In this document: positions 16,186 through 23,137 of the stretch, piece by piece
Layout of the letters: every line of letters begins with the position of its first letter
How positions within the stretch are numbered: the stretch's first letter is position 1
NCBI GenBank assembly: GCA_964542535.1
Contig: CAZIUE010000010.1
Span: 1 to 64,000 of the forward strand
Source: Pseudopelobacter sp964542535
Lineage (GTDB): Bacteria > Desulfobacterota > Desulfuromonadia > Geobacterales > Pseudopelobacteraceae
Reading direction: 5' to 3'
DNA length: 64,000 nucleotides
The notes under the pieces: generated by a model
Database searches by the model: none
Seen by the model: only the letters and a program-made list of their open reading frames with translations
Told to the model about the DNA's origin: nothing
Made by a program: the position numbers and the translations under genes

Positions 16186-17226
16186 TCAGTTGCTCTCCAC
16201 GTCCGCGATGGCGGCCCTGATCGCCGGCAGGCTGATGCGGTTGCCCCCCACCAGCAGCTTTGTCCTGGACGTTGTGCCGTTGGTTACCACCACCGTGGGG
16301 GTGGAGTGCACGTTGAACCCGTTGTAGATCTTCTGGTTCCACTGCATGCCGTTGAGCGTGTCGGCATAGTTGATCGGTCTGAGCCTGACCCCCAGGGGGG
16401 CGATGGCGGCGGCCACCTCGGCCTCGCTGGGGGTTCTGGTCTTGAGCGACAGCTCGGACAGTGCCCTGCGCAGGGACATGTATTTGGCCTTTTCGTTGAT
16501 CAGGAACTGCATGTTGTAGGGGGTGAAGTTGGTGGTCTCGCGATGGATTGGGAAATCAACGAAACCGATTCTGACCGACCGGGACAGCTCCGGATAGATC
16601 CTCTCTAGTGTTGGTTCGGCCTTCCGGCAGGCCGGGCAGAACCAGTCACTGACGAAGTAGACCGTGGTTGGACTGGAGCGTCTGCCCAGGAACAGGTCCG
16701 GTTCGGCGGCATCGGCCTGTTTGTTGACACCGACCGTGGCGGCTCCCAGGCCGATGACGAAAAAGAACGACGCGAGGAGGAGGGTGACCAGCGTGGATTT
16801 CATGGATTCTCCTTTGGCTGAAAGAGTATGAAGGCGCTCCCACAGGGAGCCCAGGCAGGCCAGAAAAACCGCGGCCGCGAGGCAGAGGCAGATGGGGCAC
16901 CACTGGCCGATTTCGTATTTCTGGATCCAGATGAAGCGCGCCTCGGCGCCCGCGGCGGCGAACAGCAGCAACGGCACCAGCCAGCCGCACCAGGCCTGCC
17001 TGCGTCGCAGGGCCAGCAGGGGGAGCAGGGGCGCGAAGAAGGCGATGCCGGCCCAGCCGAATTCCATGCCGAAGAGGCGGTAGCCGGCTGTTACGCTGCA
17101 CGAGCCGCAGATCGTGAGCAGCGCCTCAATCGACAGGCCCAGCCCTGCCAGGGTGGAGACCCAGACGATCAGGCCGGGAAGGGGGGACTGCTTCGATCCT
17201 GCTGTTGCTGTTGTCGCATCGTTCAA
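16186..17226 (-). CDS. VKOR-DsbA-like fusion, membrane disulfide-forming enzyme
   Basis: 346 residues from a TTG at 17226 with GGAG upstream; no ATG start fits. Residues 20-165 are a four- to five-helix VKOR domain with loop cysteines Cys40/Cys43 and the quinone-proximal pair C110-P-I-C113. Residues 166-346 are a thioredoxin/DsbA-like domain with C197-P-A-C200 and a STPT cis-proline loop near the end. The protein would oxidise periplasmic substrates and pass electrons to quinone, replacing DsbA plus DsbB. It is the first gene of the VKOR-mutT-sppA run. The outer-membrane gene upstream ends 99 nt away across a GC-rich hairpin without a T run. Confidence 0.92.
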   Translation of the reverse strand: MNDATTATAGSKQSPLPGLIVWVSTLAGLGLSIEALLTICGSCSVTAGYRLFGMEFGWAGIAFFAPLLPLLALRRRQAWCGWLVPLLLFAAAGAEARFIWIQKYEIGQWCPICLCLAAAVFLACLGSLWERLHTLSAKGESMKSTLVTLLLASFFFVIGLGAATVGVNKQADAAEPDLFLGRRSSPTTVYFVSDWFCPACRKAEPTLERIYPELSRSVRIGFVDFPIHRETTNFTPYNMQFLINEKAKYMSLRRALSELSLKTRTPSEAEVAAAIAPLGVRLRPINYADTLNGMQWNQKIYNGFNVHSTPTVVVTNGTTSRTKLLVGGNRISLPAIRAAIADVESN

Positions 17227-17325
17227 GGCTGATTCTCCACTTCCGCCGGCGGGACTGCCGCCGGTGGGGGCCGGCGGTGAGGCGCGGTCCCAGAGTACAC
17301 CGTTCGCCTCCGGTTTTTCAAGCGG

Positions 17326-18231
17326 TCAGAAGGCGTAGCTGAGTTTGGCCCACAGGTTGTTACCCTGGGGGCGGTTGTGACTTTCCATCTCGAACAGGTA
17401 CTTGAGGGTGAAACTGAGTCTGCCGGCGTCGTACTTGAGCTGGGGGCCCACGGAGACGGTCATGCCCTTGTCCATGGTCGCGGCCCGGGCGTCGTCGTCG
17501 GTGGTCTGCTGGTAGTAGTACCCCCCCAGGCCCGCGCTCAGGTTGCCCAGTTTCTTGGCCAGGGTGTAGTCCACGTGGAATTCCTGGCCCGAGCGGTAGC
17601 CGCTCTCGTCGTTGCGGGTATTGATGTCGTACATGAACTTGGCCGAGACCTCGTAGCCGCCGTCGGTCACGTAGGTTCCGGCAACTATCGGCTCGAAGGT
17701 CCAGTAGTTACGGCCGATATTGGCCACCCGGTCCCGGTCGTATTCGCCGGTGGGGCAGTAGATGTCCAGGGCGGTGACCAGGTGCCAGTTTGGGCCGTGC
17801 CAGGAGAGGATCAGGGGATCGACGATGACATCCCCCAGCCCCTCGCGGCTGTCGCTGCCGCCGGGTGAGGTATGCACATTCATCTTCACCAGGGGGACGA
17901 AGATGTGCATGCCCCAGGTGGCGCCCAGCACTTTTTTGTCGGTGATGTGGATCAGGCGGAAGGTGTTGGAGAAGATATCCGCCTTGAACGGGAACCTGTT
18001 CCTGCCGTCGTCGCCCCTGAAACGCTTGGCCGAATAGAAGCCGAAGTAGTTGATGAAATAGGTGCCGGGGGGCGGCACGGCGCCGGACATGAAGTCCTCG
18101 GCGCCGTTGGGATAGGCGCCGCCTCCCCCCTCGGTCGCTCCCGCGGGGAGTGCCGGAAGGAACGCCAGCGCCAGGGCCAGCAGTGCCGTCGTTACGATGC
18201 TCCTGCGTATTCTGGTTGCGTGCATAGTCAT
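17326..18231 (-). CDS. outer-membrane protein of the phenol/MetA pathway transporter family
   Basis: 301 residues from ATG 18231 behind GAGGGAG. A Sec signal peptide ends at about AGA (residue 32). The mature part alternates amphipathic strands rich in Tyr/Phe/Gly, and ends in a C-terminal phenylalanine (KLSYAF) as outer-membrane barrels do. Motifs such as YFINYFGFY, VDPLILSW and DIYCPTGEYD match the Phenol_MetA_deg (SphA-like) family, often annotated as transporters of aromatics. Substrate unknown. It may depend on the VKOR fusion downstream or simply share its transcript. Confidence 0.82.
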   Translation of the reverse strand: MTMHATRIRRSIVTTALLALALAFLPALPAGATEGGGGAYPNGAEDFMSGAVPPPGTYFINYFGFYSAKRFRGDDGRNRFPFKADIFSNTFRLIHITDKKVLGATWGMHIFVPLVKMNVHTSPGGSDSREGLGDVIVDPLILSWHGPNWHLVTALDIYCPTGEYDRDRVANIGRNYWTFEPIVAGTYVTDGGYEVSAKFMYDINTRNDESGYRSGQEFHVDYTLAKKLGNLSAGLGGYYYQQTTDDDARAATMDKGMTVSVGPQLKYDAGRLSFTLKYLFEMESHNRPQGNNLWAKLSYAF

Positions 18232-18251
18232 GGTCTCCCTCTCTGGTGATG

Positions 18252-18275
18252 GCGGTTCGCTGTTTCAGGAGCGAA
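18252..18275. repeat. inverted repeat in the leader of the outer-membrane protein gene
   Basis: GGTTCGCT and AGCGAACC flank an 8-nt spacer, 21 nt upstream of the start at 18231. It could be an operator or an mRNA hairpin. The divergent gap 18232-18700 otherwise holds the plus-strand promoter, riboswitch and terminator listed separately. Confidence 0.4.
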
Positions 18276-18422
18276 CCGGCGCAACAGGCTATGCAAAAAC
18301 CGCATGGAAATCAAGTCACAAACCGCGGTGTACCGGACGTTCCCGCCATGGCGCCTCGGCCGCGGGGGCGTGGCGGCCGTCCCGCAGGGAGGGAGCGGGT
18401 GCCCGGTACGGATATTTATGGT

Positions 18423-18451
18423 TTGCAAAACTGGCCCCGGTCCGCTATATA
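18423..18451 (+). promoter_or_regulatory. predicted sigma-70 promoter of the second riboswitch transcript
   Basis: TTGCAA (18423-18428), 17-nt spacer, TATATA (18446-18451). It lies about 60 nt before the GEMM aptamer, giving the usual promoter-aptamer-terminator-gene order. Confidence 0.5.
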
Positions 18452-18511
18452 TCACCACAAAACGGCCCGGCGAGTCGGCCCGGGAATCACGACATCTTGC
18501 ATATCAGGTAA

Positions 18512-18585
18512 ATACCGAAAGGGCAAAATCCGGGGAACCGGATGACGCAAAGCCACCACCCAGACCGGGTAGCGGGGCTGGTCGA
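18512..18585 (+). promoter_or_regulatory. second GEMM-I cyclic-dinucleotide riboswitch aptamer
   Basis: This copy is closer to consensus than the one at 2847. It has AGGGCAAA, a P1b stem ATCCGG/CCGGAT closed by a GNRA loop (GGAA), GACGCAAAGCC, a P2 stem ACCC/GGGT, and the closing AGCGGGGCTGGTC. The Vc2 G20-equivalent appears to be G, which favours c-di-GMP over cGAMP by hand alignment. It is followed by a terminator (18632-18667) and the 109-residue gene at 18701. Confidence 0.85.
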
Positions 18586-18631
18586 AGTAGTACCTGGCTG
18601 TCATGTGCCAGCGCGGCAGCCGGAACAGCGT

Positions 18632-18667
18632 CCACGTTTTCGGAAGAAGATGTGGCATTTTTGTTTT
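18632..18667 (+). terminator. intrinsic terminator, expression platform of the second GEMM riboswitch
   Basis: A 10-bp stem with two G-U pairs (CCACGTTTTC against GAAGATGTGG) closes a GGAA loop at 18632-18655 and is followed by CATTTTTGTTTT. It ends 33 nt before the start codon of the controlled gene. Confidence 0.75.
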
Positions 18668-18700
18668 CAACAGGTTGATTTTTTGGAACAGGAGAACGCT

Positions 18701-19030
18701 ATGTCCGATTCGCACAAGATTCCCGACGATGTGGAGATTCAGGAAACCATCATCGACAAGACCCTCTCCAACGGCATGCTCGTGGAGATCAAGCTGGTCA
18801 AACGGACACACTGGTACGAGGCCATGCTGTTCGTGAACGAACTCTTCCGGCCGGGACCGCCGCTGCCGCGCCCTCTGGAAGAGCCCACCACCAGTGCCAC
18901 CCACTGGATGGGGGTCCGCCCCAGGATCGGCCTGTCGGCCGAAGAGGCCGAAGCCATCATCGGCGAAGTGAACGTGCAGAACTACCTGCACAAATGCCGG
19001 TTCGTGGATACCTGGGGCCACAACCCCTGA
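18701..19030 (+). CDS. 109-residue protein of unknown function under riboswitch control
   Basis: 109 residues from an ATG at 18701 with CAGGAG seven nt upstream. The open frame extends upstream through the terminator and aptamer, which are not coding. The protein is soluble, with no signal peptide or membrane span. It has an N-terminal acidic part, a central strand-rich part (LVEIKLVKRTHWYEAMLFVNELF), a proline cluster (PGPPLPRP) and a C-terminal helix. I do not recognise a family. Its own promoter, GEMM-I aptamer and terminator imply that output depends on c-di-GMP or cGAMP. A GC-rich hairpin at 19057-19096 may end the transcript. Confidence 0.8.
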   Translation: MSDSHKIPDDVEIQETIIDKTLSNGMLVEIKLVKRTHWYEAMLFVNELFRPGPPLPRPLEEPTTSATHWMGVRPRIGLSAEEAEAIIGEVNVQNYLHKCRFVDTWGHNP

Positions 19031-19056
19031 GATTCCGGTCTTCTCCCCTCCTTTGT

Positions 19057-19096
19057 GCGCTTCCCGGCCGTCACGCCCGTGCGTCCCGGGAAGCGC
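19057..19096. repeat. 11-bp-stem inverted repeat after the riboswitch-controlled gene
   Basis: GCGCTTCCCGG (19057-19067) and its complement (19086-19096) flank an 18-nt loop. No T run follows on either strand, so this is a strong mRNA hairpin rather than a proven terminator. Confidence 0.45.
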
Positions 19097-19276
19097 GGTG
19101 GAAGGGGGGGGCCGCTACTGCTCCTCTCATGCTCCACCCCCGCGCACCTCAAATGACCGGTGCTCTTTTTCTGGTGACATGTCCGTCATACTGTGACACA
19201 TAAGGGATGCGGAAACGTTTTCACCGAAGGGGAAACGCCTGGCCCCGGGCGTCCGGTCGGTGCGCGAGGCGGATAC

Positions 19277-20629
19277 ATGACACGAAAAGCCATCCAGGAT
19301 CTGCAGGGCAGACAGGAACTGGTACGGGAGCTGCTCTGCCGCCAGATTGCCCAGCGCCATGAACTGACCGACTCCGTTGCCCAGCGGCGGCAGCTGGCCG
19401 AGATGCGTGGGCTGCTGAGCGGCTGGGAAGCAGCCGAAATAGCGGCGATCGTTGACGGGCTCAGTCCGGAAGAGCTGGTGCTGGTCTGGGGCCAGATCGA
19501 CGAGGAGCGCCTGGACGAGATCCTGGACGAAGTTTCCGATGCCACCCGGGACACCCTGGCCAGCCACAGCGGCTACCTGGGCGCGGCCTGCGTGGTGAAC
19601 GCCTTCGAACTGACCCAGGGCCGCCTGTGCCAGACCACCATCGAATCGGTGGACGACCTGGAGGGGATCAAGCCGATCTGGGTGGACCTGGTAGGCACCA
19701 CAGCCGCTGACCGGCGCAAGGTCGGCCAGTTCTTCGGCCTGGAACTGCCCGACCCGGAAGACCTGCAGGATATCGAGTCCAGCGCGCGTTTCTACGTGGA
19801 GGAGGGGGGCGAGATTCACCTGCACTCCGACTTCCTGCTGGACCGGGAGGGGGACTCCCGCAACGTGCCGGTGGCGTTCATCCTCTTCCGCGACATCCTC
19901 TTCTCGGTGCGCGAAGAGGAACTACCGGTCTTCCGTCTCCAGCGTCTCCGGGCGCGCCTCCAGACCGGGTACGTCTCCGACGGCATGGACATGCTGCTGG
20001 ACCTGTACGCGGCCAATGCCGAATATTCGGCCGACTCCCTGGAGGAGATCTACTCCGCCCTGGGAGAGGTGGGCAAAAAGGTGCTCAGCGAAGCCATGAG
20101 CGACGAGGAAGCGGCCAAGATCCTGGCGGAAATCGCCGAGGAAGAGGACCTGAACGGCCGTATCCGCCGCAACATCCTGGATACCCGCCGCGCACTGACC
20201 TTCCTGATCCGTCGAAAACTCCTCTCCAACTCCCAGTTCGAGGATGCCCGTCAGATCATGCGCGACATCGAGTCCCTGGACGGCCACACCGCCTTCCTGT
20301 TCGACAAGATCAACTTCCTCATGGACGCTACCGTCGGCTTCATCAACATCAACCAGAACCGGGTCATCTACCGCCTGACCGTGCTCACCGTAATCTTCAT
20401 GCCGCTCAACCTGGTGGCCGGTATCGGCGGCATGTCCGAATTCTCGGTGGTGACCAAAACCATCCCCTGGCCGCTTTCCTACGGTCTCTTCACCGTCGGG
20501 CTGATCGTCATGGCCTGGCTGACGCTGATCATCCTGCGCTATTACGAGCGTCGCCCCGGCCCCTCCCGCTCCACGTCCCGCAAACGCCCCCGCTGGCTGT
20601 CGTCCCTGCGGAGTTCTCCGCCCTCCTGA
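19277..20629 (+). CDS. CorA-like divalent cation transporter with an MgtE-like N-terminal domain
   Basis: 450 residues from ATG 19277, weak GAGGCGG upstream; an in-frame GTG at 19193 is less likely. Residues about 40-95 repeat the pattern of the MgtE_N superhelix (AAEIAAIVDGLSPEELVLV...LDEILDEVS), normally the Mg2+-sensing domain of a different transporter family. Residues 120-350 look like a CorA cytoplasmic funnel. Two C-terminal membrane helices lie at about 365-384 and 400-421. The CorA signature GMN at the end of the first helix reads GMS here (385-387). The tail is short and basic. It would move Mg2+ or another divalent ion. The fold is well supported. Ion selectivity is uncertain because of the GMS change. 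Confidence 0.85.
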   Translation: MTRKAIQDLQGRQELVRELLCRQIAQRHELTDSVAQRRQLAEMRGLLSGWEAAEIAAIVDGLSPEELVLVWGQIDEERLDEILDEVSDATRDTLASHSGYLGAACVVNAFELTQGRLCQTTIESVDDLEGIKPIWVDLVGTTAADRRKVGQFFGLELPDPEDLQDIESSARFYVEEGGEIHLHSDFLLDREGDSRNVPVAFILFRDILFSVREEELPVFRLQRLRARLQTGYVSDGMDMLLDLYAANAEYSADSLEEIYSALGEVGKKVLSEAMSDEEAAKILAEIAEEEDLNGRIRRNILDTRRALTFLIRRKLLSNSQFEDARQIMRDIESLDGHTAFLFDKINFLMDATVGFININQNRVIYRLTVLTVIFMPLNLVAGIGGMSEFSVVTKTIPWPLSYGLFTVGLIVMAWLTLIILRYYERRPGPSRSTSRKRPRWLSSLRSSPPS

Positions 20630-21073
20630 CGGCTCGTGATGCCGGCACAAGCGAACTTTTCCCCCTATGATTCCCGCTGTATTGAATGATTCACCCGCTG
20701 ACGCGAGGGGTACGTCGTGACCAGCCACATACCGGTGGCGAGGGCCATCGATCATTGCCGGGGCCTGCACGACGAGCATCCCCGCTGCACCCGTATCCAC
20801 CGGTCGGCGATGCACATGGTCTGAGCAGCTCAACCGTTATCTGTCACAAGACGTGAACGCCTTCGCTGTTCGGCGTGACGCGCGGTGGGGCGGTAATTTC
20901 CACATCCGGATCGAGAGCTTTCAGAAGGGCCGGACGTGAACTCCAGGCCGGTGTACTCTCCTTTGTTCTTGATGCGTTCTTGATGCGTTTCTCCATCCAT
21001 TTGATCCCCCCCTTATCTTTTCCCTGCTAGCATGAATCCATGGACGGTTATCAAAAACCAGGAGAGAACGGAC
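20630..21073. other. 444-nt intergenic gap ahead of the kdp region
   Basis: No well-supported gene. It holds an exact 11-bp tandem duplication (GTTCTTGATGC twice, 20965-20986), a possible 50-codon minus-strand frame listed separately, and presumably the kdp promoter between 20990 and 21073. There an extended -10-like TGCTAGCAT occurs at about 21026-21034, without a convincing -35. Confidence 0.5.
20844..20996 (-). CDS. possible 50-residue open frame, doubtful
   Basis: An ATG at 20996, preceded by a G-run at 12 nt, opens a 50-codon frame. Its C-terminal half (ALLKALDPDVEITAPPR) looks protein-like rather than random. No homology, codon-bias calculation or neighbour supports it, and the 11-bp tandem repeat lies inside it. 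I list it because the reading is plausible. Confidence 0.2.
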   Translation of the reverse strand: MEKRIKNASRTKESTPAWSSRPALLKALDPDVEITAPPRVTPNSEGVHVL

Positions 21074-21268
21074 GTGAAAGCCTATCTGTTCAGTGCGCAA
21101 ACCGGAGTGTACGAGGGTGAAACATTTGTCGAAGCTGATACCCTTGACGATGGCGATGGGGTTACCGCGGTACCGCCGCCGGTGTACGGGGCTGGCCAGA
21201 TCCCGGTGTTCGACGTCATGCAGCGGCAGTGGGTGCTCGTGCCATTATCGTTATTGAAGAAAGCCTGA
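21074..21268 (+). CDS. small hypothetical protein upstream of kdpA
   Basis: 64 residues from a GTG at 21074 with AGGAG nine nt upstream. An ATG at 21032 is in frame but has no ribosome site. The protein is hydrophilic and acidic in the middle (EADTLDDGDG), with a Pro/Gly turn (PPPVYGAGQIP) and a C-terminal VLVPLSLLKKA. It is not KdpF, which is a short hydrophobic peptide. It ends 43 nt before kdpA and is probably cotranscribed with kdp. No function can be assigned; short proteins of this texture also occur in phage tail regions, but nothing else here is phage-like. Confidence 0.6.
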   Translation: MKAYLFSAQTGVYEGETFVEADTLDDGDGVTAVPPPVYGAGQIPVFDVMQRQWVLVPLSLLKKA

Positions 21269-21311
21269 GCCCATGGAGTGGCGCACAGTGTGCTACGACG
21301 GAGATACTGCC

Positions 21312-23090
21312 ATGAACATGCACGATTTTTTTCAGACAACATTCTTTTTCCTACTCCTGTTCAGCCTGGTGAAGCCGCTGGGAATCTTCATGGCCAGGGT
21401 CTACCAGGGCGAACGGACCTTCCTGTCGCCGATCCTTGCTCCCTGTGAGAACCTGCTCTATCAGGTCTGCGGGGTGGAGCGGGATGACGAGATGGACTGG
21501 AAGCGCTACGCCTGGTCCATGATCCTCTTCAACCTGGTGCTGTTCGGCGCATTGCTCGTCATCCTGATGACCCAGCACCTTTTGCCGCTCACCCCCCGGA
21601 AACTGCCCCCCTTTGGCTGGCAACTGGCGCTCAATACTGCCGTCAGCTTCGTTACCAACACCAACTGGCAGGCCTATGCCGGCGAGCAGAGCGTCAGCTA
21701 CTTCACTCAGATGGTGGGGCTTGGGGTACACAACTTCGTTTCCGCCGCAACCGGCATGGCCATTGCCATCGCCCTGATCCGCGGATTCGCCCGGCGCAAA
21801 GCCTCCGCCATCGGCAATTTCTGGGTGGACATGACCCGTGGCACGCTCTATATCCTGCTGCCGCTCTCGCTGGTTGCCGCGCTCTTCCTGGTCTCCCAGG
21901 GGGTAATCCAGAACTTCGGCGACTACAAAACGATTCCTCTCGTTCAATCAACGAGTTATGACAAGCCCAGGCTTGATGTCGGCGGTAATCCCGTGAAGGA
22001 TGCCAGGGGCAAGCCGCTGACTGAGCAGGTAACCGTCAAGGAGGTCAGCATCCCCCTGGGGCCGGTGGCCTCCCAGGAGGCCATCAAGGAACTGGGTACC
22101 AACGGCGGCGGCTTCTTCAACGCCAACTCGGCCCATCCCTTTGAAAACCCGACGCCGCTCTCCAACTTCATGGAGATCCTGCTCATCATGCTGATCCCGG
22201 CCAGCCTGACCCATACCTTCGGCCTGATGGTGGGCAACAGCCGTCAGGGGTGGGGGCTGCTGACGGCCATGCTGTTTCTGCTGCTGCTGTCATTCGGCAC
22301 GTTGCAATGGGCGGAGAGCGCTGCCAATCCATTGGTAAGCACACTGGGCGTGGTGGGCGCCAACATGGAGGGGAAGGAAGTGCGCTTCGGCCTGGCCGGC
22401 AGCAGCCTGTTCACCGTGGCCACCACCGGCGCCTCCTGCGGCGCGGTCAACAGCATGCACGACTCCCTGACCCCTCTTGGCGGTATGGTGCCGCTGTCTC
22501 TGATCCTGACCGGCGAGGTGGTGTTCGGCGGGGTCGGCTCCGGGCTCTACACCATGCTGGCCTTTGCGGTAATCGCGGTCTTTGTTTCCGGACTGATGAT
22601 CGGCCGCACGCCGGAATACCTGGGCAAGAAGGTCGAGGTGCGGGAGATGTGGATGTCCATCGTCACCATCCTGACGGCCGGGATCGTGGTTCTGATCCTG
22701 TCGGGCATGGCCATGCTCACGCCGCAGGCCCTCGCTTCCATGTCCAATCCTGGTGCCCACGGCCTGACGGAACTGTTCTACGCCTTCGCCTCCATGGCCA
22801 ACAACAACGGCAGCGCCTTTGCCGGCCTGAATGCCAACGTCGCCTTCTATAACGTTCTCGGCTCCCTGGCCATGCTCATCGGGCGCTATGTTCCGGCGAT
22901 TGCGGTGCTGGCCATGGCCGGTTGCCTGGCGGAGAAGAAGTGCATCCCTCCCAGCCTGGGCACTCTGCCGACCGATCACGCTCCCTTTGTCATCTGGCTG
23001 GTGCTGGTGATCCTGATCGTGGGGGCACTGACCTTCTTCCCGGTCCTGGCCTTGGGCCCCATAGTGGAGCACCTGATGATGGTGCAGTGA
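21312..23090 (+). CDS. kdpA: potassium-transporting ATPase subunit A
   Basis: 592 residues from ATG 21312 (GGAG upstream; the extra 13 in-frame codons before it have no ribosome site). It is a polytopic membrane protein with the four pore-loop signatures of KdpA: TNTNWQAYAGE, GTNGGGFFNANSAHPFENPT, TTGASCGAVNSMHDSLTPLGG and MANNNGSAFAGLNAN. It forms the K+-selective pathway of the high-affinity KdpABC pump in the inner membrane. Length matches the family (about 560-590). No kdpF is visible ahead of it. A short palindromic repeat separates it from kdpB. Confidence 0.97.
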   Translation: MNMHDFFQTTFFFLLLFSLVKPLGIFMARVYQGERTFLSPILAPCENLLYQVCGVERDDEMDWKRYAWSMILFNLVLFGALLVILMTQHLLPLTPRKLPPFGWQLALNTAVSFVTNTNWQAYAGEQSVSYFTQMVGLGVHNFVSAATGMAIAIALIRGFARRKASAIGNFWVDMTRGTLYILLPLSLVAALFLVSQGVIQNFGDYKTIPLVQSTSYDKPRLDVGGNPVKDARGKPLTEQVTVKEVSIPLGPVASQEAIKELGTNGGGFFNANSAHPFENPTPLSNFMEILLIMLIPASLTHTFGLMVGNSRQGWGLLTAMLFLLLLSFGTLQWAESAANPLVSTLGVVGANMEGKEVRFGLAGSSLFTVATTGASCGAVNSMHDSLTPLGGMVPLSLILTGEVVFGGVGSGLYTMLAFAVIAVFVSGLMIGRTPEYLGKKVEVREMWMSIVTILTAGIVVLILSGMAMLTPQALASMSNPGAHGLTELFYAFASMANNNGSAFAGLNANVAFYNVLGSLAMLIGRYVPAIAVLAMAGCLAEKKCIPPSLGTLPTDHAPFVIWLVLVILIVGALTFFPVLALGPIVEHLMMVQ

Positions 23091-23093
23091 AGT

Positions 23094-23114
23094 CCCCCTT
23101 TAGCAAAGGGGGGA
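23094..23114. repeat. short palindrome between kdpA and kdpB
   Basis: CCCCCTTT, AGC, AAAGGGGGG. It is the core of the longer inverted element found between kdpB and kdpC, and it lies immediately after the kdpA stop. Confidence 0.7.
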
Positions 23115-23137
23115 TCAAACCACGGAGAACACGAATC

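Noticed and set aside
21074..21268. possible kdpF
   Set aside because: The product is hydrophilic, 64 residues, with no membrane helix.
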